Source: Pirellulales bacterium (GTDB lineage Bacteria; Planctomycetota; Planctomycetia; Pirellulales; JAEUIK01). From it: a stretch of 64,000 bases of DNA. Below are positions 1 to 8,104 of this stretch, one piece after another (positions within the stretch are counted from its first letter, which is position 1; each line of letters begins with the position of its first letter). The position numbers and the translations under genes were made by a program. The notes below the pieces were generated by a model. That model had not been told where the DNA came from and did not search any database. It saw only the letters and a program-made list of their open reading frames with translations. The stretch is from NCBI GenBank assembly GCA_019636335.1, contig JAHBXR010000002.1, positions 124,001 through 188,000 on the forward strand. Direction: 5' to 3'.

Positions 1-2
1 AC

Positions 3-653
3 GTCTGTATGGACCTCCTCGTGGCGACGTTCACCGGTTTCGAACTGCAGACGGCCGTGCTGCACCTGATGGGGGCCTCGCTCGGCCTCGTCGTCGGCTG
101 GGTGATGCTCAAACGCGCGATGGTCGATTGCGAAGGGTGGGACATCATCAATGTCTGGCATGGGCGCGAGGGCCGCAGCACGCTCGACGATCGCACGCCA
201 TCTCTCACCGAGGAACAGCGCACGCAAATCGCCGCACGCGAGGCCGAATCCGCGCGGCAAAAAATCGTGCAGCTCGTTGCCCAGCGGCAGGGCCGACTCG
301 CCGCGCTCTTCTATCAGCAGAAGGCCCGGGCACTGCCGGGCTGGCAATTGCCCGAGGCCGAGCTTGTCGAGCTGATTCGCGCGGTCGACCACGCCGATTC
401 GTACGACGTCGCCGTGCCGATTTTGGTGGAGTATCTCGAGCGCTTCCCGGCCAAGGCCCTGCACGTGCGCTTGAAGCTGGCGCAAATCTTATTGGCCACC
501 GGTGCGCGTCCCCGTCAGGCCTTGCGCGTGCTCAGCAAGCTTCCCACCGAACCCTTGAGCCCCAAGCTCGAAGCCTTGCGCCGAGAATTAATCTCGCTGG
601 CGAAACGCCAAGAAGCCGACGGCGTGATGGAACTCGCGGTCGAAGACTGGTGA
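3..653 (+). CDS. Rhomboid-family intramembrane protease, C-terminal part (5' end outside window)
   Basis: The frame is open to the left edge, so only the C-terminal part is seen. The visible start contains a hydrophobic helix with HLMGASLGLVVG, which fits the H-x-x-G/small-residue packing motif of the last core helix of rhomboid proteases. The catalytic Ser would lie upstream of the window. After the helix comes a soluble tail of about 180 residues rich in Ala, Leu, Arg and Glu; its second half (about residues 115-190) looks like TPR-type helical hairpins. Rhomboids with a helical cytoplasmic tail are common in planctomycetes. The ATG at 9 is internal to the helix and is unlikely to be the true start. 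Family assignment is an inference from one motif; any other membrane protein with a TPR tail is the alternative. Confidence 0.6.
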   Translation, partial: VCMDLLVATFTGFELQTAVLHLMGASLGLVVGWVMLKRAMVDCEGWDIINVWHGREGRSTLDDRTPSLTEEQRTQIAAREAESARQKIVQLVAQRQGRLAALFYQQKARALPGWQLPEAELVELIRAVDHADSYDVAVPILVEYLERFPAKALHVRLKLAQILLATGARPRQALRVLSKLPTEPLSPKLEALRRELISLAKRQEADGVMELAVEDW

Positions 654-924
654 CGCACGGATGAACCGTTCCAATTTGACCCCGCCCGCGAAATCATCGC
701 AGGGGACGCCGAGGGCCCAGCAACGGGTAAGCCGGCAATATCGGGCCGATCATGGGGCCGTACTGGCTGCATTTAGGGTTGGTTGCGTATTTTGCAAGGC
801 GTTTTGTAGCAGATGTTTACGCTCGATGCTTGATCTGTGGGTAGACCCTGTTGATACTGACACTGGTAGAAACCGCCAATTTTTTGCCGCCACGCGCGTC
901 CGGTTTTCGAAAGCTCGGTGATTA
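654..924. other. Intergenic region upstream of the sigma factor gene
   Basis: There is no convincing coding sequence here. This 271-bp gap should hold the promoter for the downstream sigma factor/kinase pair. It is more AT-rich near 775-890 than its surroundings, but no clear -35/-10 pair or operator palindrome could be assigned. Confidence 0.4.
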
Positions 925-1725
925 GTGGACTGGCAGGGACCTACAAGACCAGAGCCATCGGGCCAAAGCGTCCCAAAAGCGGCTCCACCGTTGCCTAACG
1001 AGGCTTCGGCGCCGGCCGTAGCGGCGTCTTCGGACGTCGCGTCGGCTGGTCTGTCGCGTGGCTCCCCTTCGAATCCGGCCCCCCGTCAGGCCGGCGCCCC
1101 CTTCGAGTTGCTCGCCCAACGGCTGGCCATTGCGCGGTCCGGATCGGTGGCCGCGCTCGGCGAGATCTTCGAAAGCTGCCGCAACTATCTGCTCCTGGTG
1201 GCCAACCATAAGCTGGGCAACGACCTGCAAGCCAAGATCGGCGCCTCGGATGTCGTCCAGGAAACGTTCGTCCAGGCACAAAAGATCTTCCACCGCTTCG
1301 AGGGGAACGAGAACGAACAACTGCTCGCCTGGCTGACCCAGATCCTCGAGCACAAGCTGGCTCATGCGCGCCGGCAGTACACCGGCACCCAGAAGCGCAA
1401 TGTGGGTCGCGAGGTATCGCTCGAAGGGGAAGTCGGCGCCGTGCCATCGAAGGCGGGCGAGCACATCCGCCGCCAAGCGACACCGAGCAGCATTGCCACC
1501 GGCAAAGAGGAGCAGCGGCGGTTGCAATCGGCACTAGAGCGGCTACCCGACGATATGCGTCGTGCCGTCGAGCTGCGCAGCCTGGAGCGTCGTTCGTTTG
1601 CCTATGTCGGCGAACAATTAGAGCGCTCCGCCGAGGCGGCGCGTAAACTATGGGTGCGGGCAATCTATCGGCTGCGGCAATTGCTGGACGACGATTCCAA
1701 TTCGAACTCACCCGTTCATGGCTGA
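925..1725 (+). CDS. ECF-type RNA polymerase sigma factor
   Basis: The protein has 266 residues from a GTG start. The first ~65 residues are low-complexity (Pro/Ala/Ser). Sigma region 2 follows (about residues 70-140), with the ASDVVQETFVQA segment matching the region 2.2/2.3 core that binds the polymerase clamp. After a variable linker comes region 4 (about residues 195-255), containing ALERLPDDMRRAVELRSLE and a helix-turn-helix ending in LWVRAIYRLRQLL. It would direct polymerase to a dedicated promoter set. The gene overlaps the following kinase gene by 8 bp, so the two are probably translationally coupled. In planctomycetes many ECF factors sit beside a Ser/Thr kinase and have no classical anti-sigma factor; regulation by that kinase is an inference. 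Confidence 0.88.
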   Translation: MDWQGPTRPEPSGQSVPKAAPPLPNEASAPAVAASSDVASAGLSRGSPSNPAPRQAGAPFELLAQRLAIARSGSVAALGEIFESCRNYLLLVANHKLGNDLQAKIGASDVVQETFVQAQKIFHRFEGNENEQLLAWLTQILEHKLAHARRQYTGTQKRNVGREVSLEGEVGAVPSKAGEHIRRQATPSSIATGKEEQRRLQSALERLPDDMRRAVELRSLERRSFAYVGEQLERSAEAARKLWVRAIYRLRQLLDDDSNSNSPVHG

Positions 1726-4700
1726 TCTGCGCCCACCTCGCGATGTCGATCTCCCCGAGCCGCTGGCGGAACTATTCGTTGACTACGACGAAGCCCTAGC
1801 CGCGGGGCACGCCACTCCCGTCACCGAGGCGATGGACTCGGCCACGAGCAGCATGCTTCCCGAACCGTTGCGCGGCGCGGTCGAATGTCTCGATCTGCTC
1901 GATCGCGAGCGACGCCGTCGCCATCAAGACGGCTCGAACAACGGCGATATCGACACCGCCAGCCCGCGGACAGACGGTAGCATAACGGCGGACGATGCCG
2001 CCCCGCCCGCAGACGAGCAAGCCCCGGCCGCCAGTCGATTCGGTCGCTTCGAGATCGTGCGAGAGTTGGGGCACGGCGGTCAGGCCGTCGTCTTTCTGGC
2101 GCGCGATCCGGCGCTGAATCGGCTCGTGGCCCTGAAAGTGCCACGCCCCGACGTGTTGATGACCCCCTCGATGCGGCGGCGCTTCCTGCGCGAAGGAAAG
2201 GCCGCCGCGCAGCTCAGCCATCCCAACATCGTCACCGTGTTCGAGGCGGGCGAGTTGGGGCCGATCTGTTACCTGACGCAGGCCTATTCACCGGGCATCA
2301 ACCTGGCGGATTGGTTGCGCGAGCATCCCTCGGCGCCGCCGATCATCGCGGCGCAAATCGTGGCCGAACTGGCCGATGGCATCGTGCATGCGCACGATCG
2401 TGGCGTCTGGCACCGCGATCTGAAGCCGAGCAATGTCTTGCTCGAACCTCGCCGCAAGCACGTCGAAAGTACGCCCGGTGTGCCCTCACCGGAACACGAA
2501 CAACTCGAATTCGTGCCCAAGCTGACCGACTTTGGTCTGGCGAAGGTGCTCGAACCGGATGGCGATGAGACAGCCACCGGCGCCGTGATCGGCACGGCCT
2601 CGTACATGGCGCCCGAACAGGCGAACGGTGCGCCGAATGCCGTCGGTCCGGCCGTCGATATCTATGGCTTGGGAGCGGTGCTGTACGAGTTGCTGACGGG
2701 TCGCGCGGTGTTTCGCGGCAGCACGCACGGCGCCACGCTGCGCCTGGTACTCCAGAACGAGCCGGTCCCCCCGCGCGTCGTGCGCCCCGAGGTGCCGCGC
2801 GATCTCGAGGCGATTTGTCTGCGTTGCCTCGAAAAGATGCCAGCAAAGCGCTATCCTTCGCCGGCGATGCTGGCCGAAGATCTGCGGCGCTTCCTGCGCG
2901 GCGAACCGACCTGGGTGCGACCGATTCGTCCGCGCGAACGCGTCTGGAAATGGGCCCGCCGTCGCCCCACGGCGGCCGCGCTGGTTTGCGTCAGTGCGCT
3001 GGCCATCGTTTTGCTGGTAACCAGTACCACGTGGTATAGCGTGCGCATTTCGCGCGCCTTGGCCGCCACGAAGGCGAGCGAATCGCGCATGCGCGAGGTA
3101 CTCTATTCCGCCGAGATCGCCCGCGCCCAACAGACGTGGAAGCGTCTCAACTCGGACGAGGCGGTCGAGATTCTCGCCGATCAGCTTCCCGAACCAGGTT
3201 ATGCCGACCTCCGGGGATTCGGCTGGCGCTATCTGTGGGGGGTCACGCACGATCACGCCGGCGAGATGCTCGGCCACACGGGGGACGTCTACTGCGTGGC
3301 GGCCTCGCCCGACGGCAAGTATTGGGCTACCGCCGGCAAGGATCGCACGGCCCGCCTTTGGACGGCCGACGGGCGACCCCGGCACGTCTTGTGCGGCCAT
3401 CTCGACGAAGTCGACTTCGTCTGCTTTGCCCCCGACTCGCGAACGCTCGCTTCCTCCGACGACACGGGCAGCGTTCGCCTGTGGCGGGTCGACAACGGCA
3501 CGATGGTCCGGCAACTCGTCGGACACGAGAAACAGGTCAGCATGATGACCTTTGTCGCCGGCGGTACTGGGCTGGTCAGTGCCGGACACGACGGCACGAT
3601 CCGTTCGTGGGATCTGGCCACCGGCGAGCTCATCTGGACACACGAGCTGGGCGATCTCCACATCCATTCGGTCGCGATTTCTCCGGATGGCAAGCGATTG
3701 GTCACCGCCAGCGAGGACGATTACGTCCGAGTGTGGGAGTACACTCCTTCGGGATTGAACTTGCAGTTGGAATTCAAGGCCGAGGTTGAAGCTCGCTGCG
3801 TCGATTTCGTCTCGGGGGGCAAAGAGTTGCTGTTGGGGCTCATCGACGGGCAACAGGTACTCTTCGATGCCGAGACCGGCCTGCCGATTCGGCGCTTGGG
3901 AACGCCGTTCACCGCTTCGGTGATGGCCCACGGCGTGGATCAGAGGCGCGGGTTGGTGGCCGTGGCCTCGGCGACCGGTTCGGCGCGACTCTGGGATGTG
4001 AAAAATCGCGCCTTGCTCCGCTCCTTTCAGGGCCAATCGGAACGCCTCTGGTCGGTGGCGCTGGCGCCCGATCGTCCTGTCCTGGCTGCCGCAAGTGCCG
4101 ATGGGACCGTACGGCTGTGGCAATTCGACGAGCGGACCGGCGTGCCGCAGGCGCCCGGCCTGCAATGGAACGATACGGCGAAGACGTTGCCCCAGACCTT
4201 CGAACTGTCGCCCGATGGTTCTCTGACGGCCATCGGCGGGCGAAAAGGGGAACTCGCCCTCTATCAGACCAAGGATTGGCAATTCAAGGTCGAGTTGCCC
4301 CCGCATCAGGCGATGGTCGTCAACGCGTGCTTCAGCCACGACGGCCGATGGCTTGCCAGTATCGCGGTCGACGGCGGCGTGCGCGTGACCGAGCTGGCGA
4401 CGGGCAAGCTCGTGCTCGATCGCCACTGGCCCGGCACGCCCCTGGTAGCCATGTTCGCGCGCGATCACCAATGGCTCGTCATCGGCGGCCTCGACGGCTG
4501 GCTCGAGGTGCTCGACACCGAGTACTGGGCACTGCAAAAGCGTCTCGTGACACCGGCGGCCGTTTTTCATCTGGCTTTGAGCAGGGATGGCAAGACGCTG
4601 GTCTCGCCGCGCGGATACATGCTCACCGGCTGGGATACCTCGACCTGGAAGCAGACGTTCCATCACGAGCAACCAGGGCACGTCTTCAACCATGCGACAT

Positions 4701-5089
4701 TCACCCCGGATGGCCAGCTCCTGATCACGGGCGAGGCCCCGCGCACGATCGGGCTGCGCGATCCGCGGACCGGCGAGCTCCGCTCGGCGCTGACCGCCAA
4801 CGACGACGTCGATTGCGTCGCGGTATCACCGGATAACTTGTCACTCGCTTGTATCGAATCCCGACGACGGACCGTCCGACTTTGGGATTTGCGCACCGGA
4901 CACGAACTGGCCGTGTGCGACGCGCCTTCCGCCGCGCGCCTGGTGAAGGAGATTGCCTTCGCCCCGGATGGCACGGGGTTGTACGGCCTGGTGGGACGCA
5001 AGGCGATGCCGAATTACATCGTTCGTTGGCGGGCCGATCGTGTCGATGACGCGCTGCTGAAAGACGGCCAACGCAAACGCGTCCCTTGA
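1718..5089 (+). CDS. Membrane-anchored Ser/Thr protein kinase with C-terminal WD40 repeats
   Basis: This 1123-residue protein has an N-terminal acidic region (1-105), then a Hanks-type kinase domain (about 108-395). The glycine loop is GHGGQ near 118-122, the ATP-binding Lys is in VALKVP (K140), the catalytic loop is HRDLKPSN (232-239), the Mg-binding DFG is at 271-273 and the APE motif near 298-300. All catalytic residues are present, so it should be active. A single transmembrane helix lies at about 419-440. The remaining ~600 residues hold a WD40 propeller region starting near 505, with many SPDG...LRLW-type units. The orientation predicts a cytoplasmic kinase and an extracytoplasmic propeller. 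It overlaps the sigma factor gene upstream and its 3' end overlaps the convergent DUF2071 gene by 76 bp. Substrates are unknown; the adjacent sigma factor is the obvious candidate. Confidence 0.93.
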   Translation: MADLRPPRDVDLPEPLAELFVDYDEALAAGHATPVTEAMDSATSSMLPEPLRGAVECLDLLDRERRRRHQDGSNNGDIDTASPRTDGSITADDAAPPADEQAPAASRFGRFEIVRELGHGGQAVVFLARDPALNRLVALKVPRPDVLMTPSMRRRFLREGKAAAQLSHPNIVTVFEAGELGPICYLTQAYSPGINLADWLREHPSAPPIIAAQIVAELADGIVHAHDRGVWHRDLKPSNVLLEPRRKHVESTPGVPSPEHEQLEFVPKLTDFGLAKVLEPDGDETATGAVIGTASYMAPEQANGAPNAVGPAVDIYGLGAVLYELLTGRAVFRGSTHGATLRLVLQNEPVPPRVVRPEVPRDLEAICLRCLEKMPAKRYPSPAMLAEDLRRFLRGEPTWVRPIRPRERVWKWARRRPTAAALVCVSALAIVLLVTSTTWYSVRISRALAATKASESRMREVLYSAEIARAQQTWKRLNSDEAVEILADQLPEPGYADLRGFGWRYLWGVTHDHAGEMLGHTGDVYCVAASPDGKYWATAGKDRTARLWTADGRPRHVLCGHLDEVDFVCFAPDSRTLASSDDTGSVRLWRVDNGTMVRQLVGHEKQVSMMTFVAGGTGLVSAGHDGTIRSWDLATGELIWTHELGDLHIHSVAISPDGKRLVTASEDDYVRVWEYTPSGLNLQLEFKAEVEARCVDFVSGGKELLLGLIDGQQVLFDAETGLPIRRLGTPFTASVMAHGVDQRRGLVAVASATGSARLWDVKNRALLRSFQGQSERLWSVALAPDRPVLAAASADGTVRLWQFDERTGVPQAPGLQWNDTAKTLPQTFELSPDGSLTAIGGRKGELALYQTKDWQFKVELPPHQAMVVNACFSHDGRWLASIAVDGGVRVTELATGKLVLDRHWPGTPLVAMFARDHQWLVIGGLDGWLEVLDTEYWALQKRLVTPAAVFHLALSRDGKTLVSPRGYMLTGWDTSTWKQTFHHEQPGHVFNHATFTPDGQLLITGEAPRTIGLRDPRTGELRSALTANDDVDCVAVSPDNLSLACIESRRRTVRLWDLRTGHELAVCDAPSAARLVKEIAFAPDGTGLYGLVGRKAMPNYIVRWRADRVDDALLKDGQRKRVP

Positions 5090-5856
5090 TGCACGTCCAC
5101 CGCCGAGCCATCCGCCAGAAAGGCCGAGGCCGGCGGCTGCCGCAGCGCCTCGGCAAACGTGCTGCCATAAAGCGCCCGCGCGTCGCAATCGAACTCCCAC
5201 TCGACGGCGGGTGCAATGCGCCACGCGGGGTGCCTGACTTCATACTCCATCGTGCCGCCGTCGCGCTGTACGGAATACCCCCAATAATGCTCGATGATGA
5301 ACTCGTCGAGCGAGCCTGGCGCGGGATAGCCCCAGTTTTCCGGGTCGACTCCCACGCCCAGCCGGTCCCATCGACCTGCGCGGCGCCATTCGTAGATCAT
5401 CTCGGTCGGCAGGCGATGACCTGCGGCCGCCGGTGCGAGTCGATGGCGCATCGCACGCGTTTCGTAGTTCTCGTTGTAGAACCAGCGTGCGACCTTGGCC
5501 ACTGCCAGACGCGGCACAAGCTCTTTGACGAATACCACGCCCCGCCGACGCTGGCCTGACACCTCGCGCCAGACGTAGAAGCGGAGATTCACCTCCTCGA
5601 AGCGACGATGTCCCGGCACCGGCCAGCCGAACAATCGCGTGTCGAGAAACTGGAAGCCCACCATGCTGACAAAGCTGCGGCCCTCATAAGTATCGAGCTC
5701 GGTCCCGCGGGGGAGGAGATGGAGCAGCCGATCGGGGTCGATCTCGAAGTTCAACACGACCAGATGGCGCCACGCGGCGGTGAGAAAGATCGGCGTTTCC
5801 CCGGTCTCGAGTGCGTGCGGCGGGCTGCTGGCTGTGCATTCGATCGTGTCAGACAT
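5014..5856 (-). CDS. DUF2071 (YqjF-like) family protein
   Basis: This 280-residue soluble protein resembles the DUF2071/YqjF family, which is structurally related to acetoacetate decarboxylase-like folds. Typical features are an N-terminal TAAWRHLVVLNFEIDPDRL segment, PRGTELDTYEGRSFVSMVGF, and a central EVNLRFYVW segment followed by RGVVFVKELVP. These match the family's order of strands. No enzymatic activity is established for the family. There is no transmembrane helix or signal peptide. The gene is convergent with the kinase gene and the last ~25 codons lie antisense to it. The C-terminal end (Ser/Arg-rich) looks weakly conserved, so the stop may have drifted into the neighbouring gene. 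Confidence 0.8.
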   Translation of the reverse strand: MSDTIECTASSPPHALETGETPIFLTAAWRHLVVLNFEIDPDRLLHLLPRGTELDTYEGRSFVSMVGFQFLDTRLFGWPVPGHRRFEEVNLRFYVWREVSGQRRRGVVFVKELVPRLAVAKVARWFYNENYETRAMRHRLAPAAAGHRLPTEMIYEWRRAGRWDRLGVGVDPENWGYPAPGSLDEFIIEHYWGYSVQRDGGTMEYEVRHPAWRIAPAVEWEFDCDARALYGSTFAEALRQPPASAFLADGSAVDVHQGTRLRWPSFSSASSTRSARQRTM

Positions 5857-6215
5857 GGTCTCCCCCCGTCCCCTCGTTGGTCGCGAATCGGTGCCCGGTG
5901 CGTTCGATTTTGCCTCGGCGCGGCTCCATTCACCAAGCCTGTTTCAAGCCGCTCGGCTGCGATCGATGCTGGCAATACCAGCTAGCAGCCTGACGCGAGA
6001 GAGATCCGTTCTCTCGGCTGCCACCGCTAGCGGTTCTCTACTCTGCTAGCTGAACCGCACAAAACTCGTCTCGACAACAACTACCGAATGCGGGCATCAT
6101 ACGCGGCCTCATCCGGCGCCCCGCCCGCCGGGTGGTTGTTGAACTCGACGCGACCACCGCGCCGAGCGTGTGAAACGCAGGTCGCCTCGGTCGAGTCCCA
6201 GCCGAGTACCACACG
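5857..6215. other. Intergenic region, no gene recognised
   Basis: This 359-bp gap probably holds promoters for the two divergent genes. A short inverted repeat (CGAGAGA at 5996-6002 and TCTCTCG at 6010-6016) and two GCTAGC hexamers lie near 5981-6050. There is no T-tract to make the repeat a terminator. Nothing coding was recognised. Confidence 0.35.
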
Positions 6216-6647
6216 ATGATGCATCCCTGGAAACCGCTTTCCCTTGCCGTGCTGATCCTGACGTTCTGCGGATGTCAGGCCGGCGTACCGACGGCCTGCG
6301 ACGTGCAGCCGGCCGATGCGCGGCTGGCTACGAACGAGGGAACTCACGACGAGATTCGCGAAGCCGTCCTGCGCCGCGTTCCGACCGGAACTTCGTATGA
6401 CGATGCCAAGTCGGCGCTCGAGGCCGAAGGTTTCCGCTGCAGCTACCTGCGGCAACACAACGCGGTATTTCTCTACGCGCGGCCGACGGAAGAAGTCGTG
6501 TCCCTGACGAGCGAGCCCATCTCGCTGCTGCTGCCGCTGGTTCACCAGCGCGTGAGCGATGTGCAGGTGCTCGACCGCCCGCTCGACGGCACCGTGCCGG
6601 TGAATCCCATGAAGCCGCCCAAGGAAGCGGTCTCGTTGGGCAACTGA
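6216..6647 (+). CDS. Small predicted lipoprotein of unknown function
   Basis: The protein has 143 residues. The N-terminus (MMHPWKPLSLAVLILTFCGC) is a short basic segment, a hydrophobic core and a Cys at about residue 20 in a lipobox-like context, so it is probably a lipoprotein. The mature part (about 42-120) resembles small planctomycete proteins with TGTSYDDAKSALEAEGFRC, a pattern in which a helix is followed by a Cys-containing strand. No catalytic motif is seen. A second ATG one codon later could also serve as the start. Function is unknown. Confidence 0.65.
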   Translation: MMHPWKPLSLAVLILTFCGCQAGVPTACDVQPADARLATNEGTHDEIREAVLRRVPTGTSYDDAKSALEAEGFRCSYLRQHNAVFLYARPTEEVVSLTSEPISLLLPLVHQRVSDVQVLDRPLDGTVPVNPMKPPKEAVSLGN

Positions 6648-7062
6648 GATCCCGGCGCATCTTCGGCTTGACTGCCGTCAATCGGTCCCAGGTCTGGCCG
6701 GCGACACGACAGCCTCGGGGAAGTTCAGGTCGTCGTCACTCGCGCGGCGATTCTTCCCTTCGTGGCGGGCCGGAAGTGTCCCAGGGGGGCGGCGCGGCCA
6801 TCGTCTTACGACTCCTGCTCCGGTAGGGGATGGCCTGCCAGATGTGTCTGGAGCGGTGTAACACGGCGTAGCTTGCCTGCGCTACGCTGACCTGGGGGAG
6901 TGTGCTGGCCGCACGAGAATAAATGGTCGGCAGCCGCCCCCGGGAGCGAATACAATGATAGCACCGATTGCCTCCAAACCGTTTCCGCAGATTCGCCACC
7001 ACGAACGCCGCCGCGCGTCGCGGCCCTGGCCCAAGCGGAACCTGGCCTCACGCGAGCAGCCG
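6648..7062. other. Intergenic region upstream of the hemolysin III-like gene
   Basis: About 400 bp without a recognisable gene. The frame of the downstream gene stays open upstream to an ATG at 6955, but that extension encodes an Arg-rich segment with no family similarity, so it is treated as leader. Confidence 0.35.
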
Positions 7063-7737
7063 ATGCGTAGCACCCCGGTCTCACGTCCGCATTCCGTCAC
7101 GTTGGCCGCGATCGAAGATGAGATCGCCAATGGAGTGACGCATGGTATTGGCTTGGGGCTCAGCATCGCCGGGCTCGTCGGGCTCGTCGTCCTCACCACC
7201 TGGCAGGGCACCCTCTGGCACATCATCGGCTGCTCCGTCTATGGCGCGTCGCTCGTCGTGTTGTATGCCGCCTCGACGCTCTACCATGCCGTCCAACATC
7301 CACGGGCCAAGCAGATCCTGCGGCTGGTCGATCACATCGCGATCTATCTGTTGATCGCCGGCACCTACACCCCCTTCACGCTGGTCAACCTGCGTGGTCC
7401 CTGGGGTTGGACCCTGTTTGGCATCGTGTGGGGACTGGCCATATTCGGGGCCGTCTTCAAGCTCCTGTATGGACACGGCTTCCCCTGGGTCTCCTTGGGC
7501 CTGTACCTGGCGATGGGCTGGGTCTGCGTGATCGCGGCGCGTCCCATGCTCGAGTCCGTCCCCACCGGTTGTCTGTTGTGGCTCTTGGCCGGCGGACTCA
7601 CTTACACCGCCGGCACGATCTTCTACGCCTGGGATTCGATTCGATACTTCCACGCCGTGTGGCACATCTTCGTGCTCGCCGGCAGCGCGCTGCATTACTG
7701 CGCGGTAATCAACTACGTGGTTCCCTTCGGCAGCTAG
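7063..7737 (+). CDS. Hemolysin III / PAQR-family membrane protein
   Basis: From the ATG at 7063 the protein has 224 residues, the usual size of the family. It has about seven hydrophobic helices. Family signatures are present: EIANGVTHGIGLGLS near the N-terminus, YAASTLYHAVQH and DHIAIYLLIAGTYTPF in the first half, and AVWHIFVLAGSALHYCAV near the end. The conserved Ser, His and Asp of these motifs form the metal site of PAQR-type hydrolases. Bacterial members (YqfA/HlyIII) are inner-membrane proteins of uncertain role, linked to membrane fluidity rather than true haemolysis. The ATG at 7063 is preferred because the upstream 36 codons are not family-like. Confidence 0.9.
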   Translation: MRSTPVSRPHSVTLAAIEDEIANGVTHGIGLGLSIAGLVGLVVLTTWQGTLWHIIGCSVYGASLVVLYAASTLYHAVQHPRAKQILRLVDHIAIYLLIAGTYTPFTLVNLRGPWGWTLFGIVWGLAIFGAVFKLLYGHGFPWVSLGLYLAMGWVCVIAARPMLESVPTGCLLWLLAGGLTYTAGTIFYAWDSIRYFHAVWHIFVLAGSALHYCAVINYVVPFGS

Positions 7738-7937
7738 CATCACACTGATAGCGACAGTCTCTGCCCGATCCGGGCGATCGCTACGACCCGCAAATCTTGA
7801 CTGATTGGCACAAGCCCTCTGACCGTGCGCGCCGATGATGCGAACGAAGGGGGAAGTTGCCCTGCGCTGGAAATTGCGCAGCGCACGCGATCGGCTCGAC
7901 CGAAGTGCCCATGCTCGTGCCGCCCACGGTGGCTCGC

Positions 7938-7974
7938 GCGTGAACGCTTGTCCTGTTGGGACAGGCGTTCGCGC
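7938..7974 (+). promoter_or_regulatory. Strong leader hairpin upstream of the porin gene
   Basis: A stem of 16 pairs (two of them G:U) joins 7938-7953 to 7959-7974 around a 5-nt loop; the core arms are GAACGCTTGTCC and GGACAGGCGTTC. It lies about 130 nt before the porin start codon. No T-tract follows, so it is not a canonical terminator. It may be a leader structure of the porin mRNA or a terminator-like end for the gene upstream. The rest of the 7738-8104 gap shows no gene. Confidence 0.45.
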
Positions 7975-8104
7975 TGGTGGCAAAGCTTTCCTCTTCGCGT
8001 GGCGGCCGCCCTCGTCTGGTGGATGGCGCCGCTTGGCAACGTCGATTCCCGCATCGTCGCGGTCTGATCGAACGTTGTACGTCGCACTCGAGGGGGGGAG
8101 GTCG

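Noticed and set aside
780-796. Possible sigma-54 promoter (TGGTTGCGTATTTTGCA) before the ECF gene
   Set aside because: The distance between the GG and GC elements is one base too long and the -24 box is poor.
2486-4693. Long open frame antisense to the WD40 kinase gene (735 codons)
   Set aside because: It has no family features and mirrors a GC-rich coding gene; such shadow frames are expected at this base composition.
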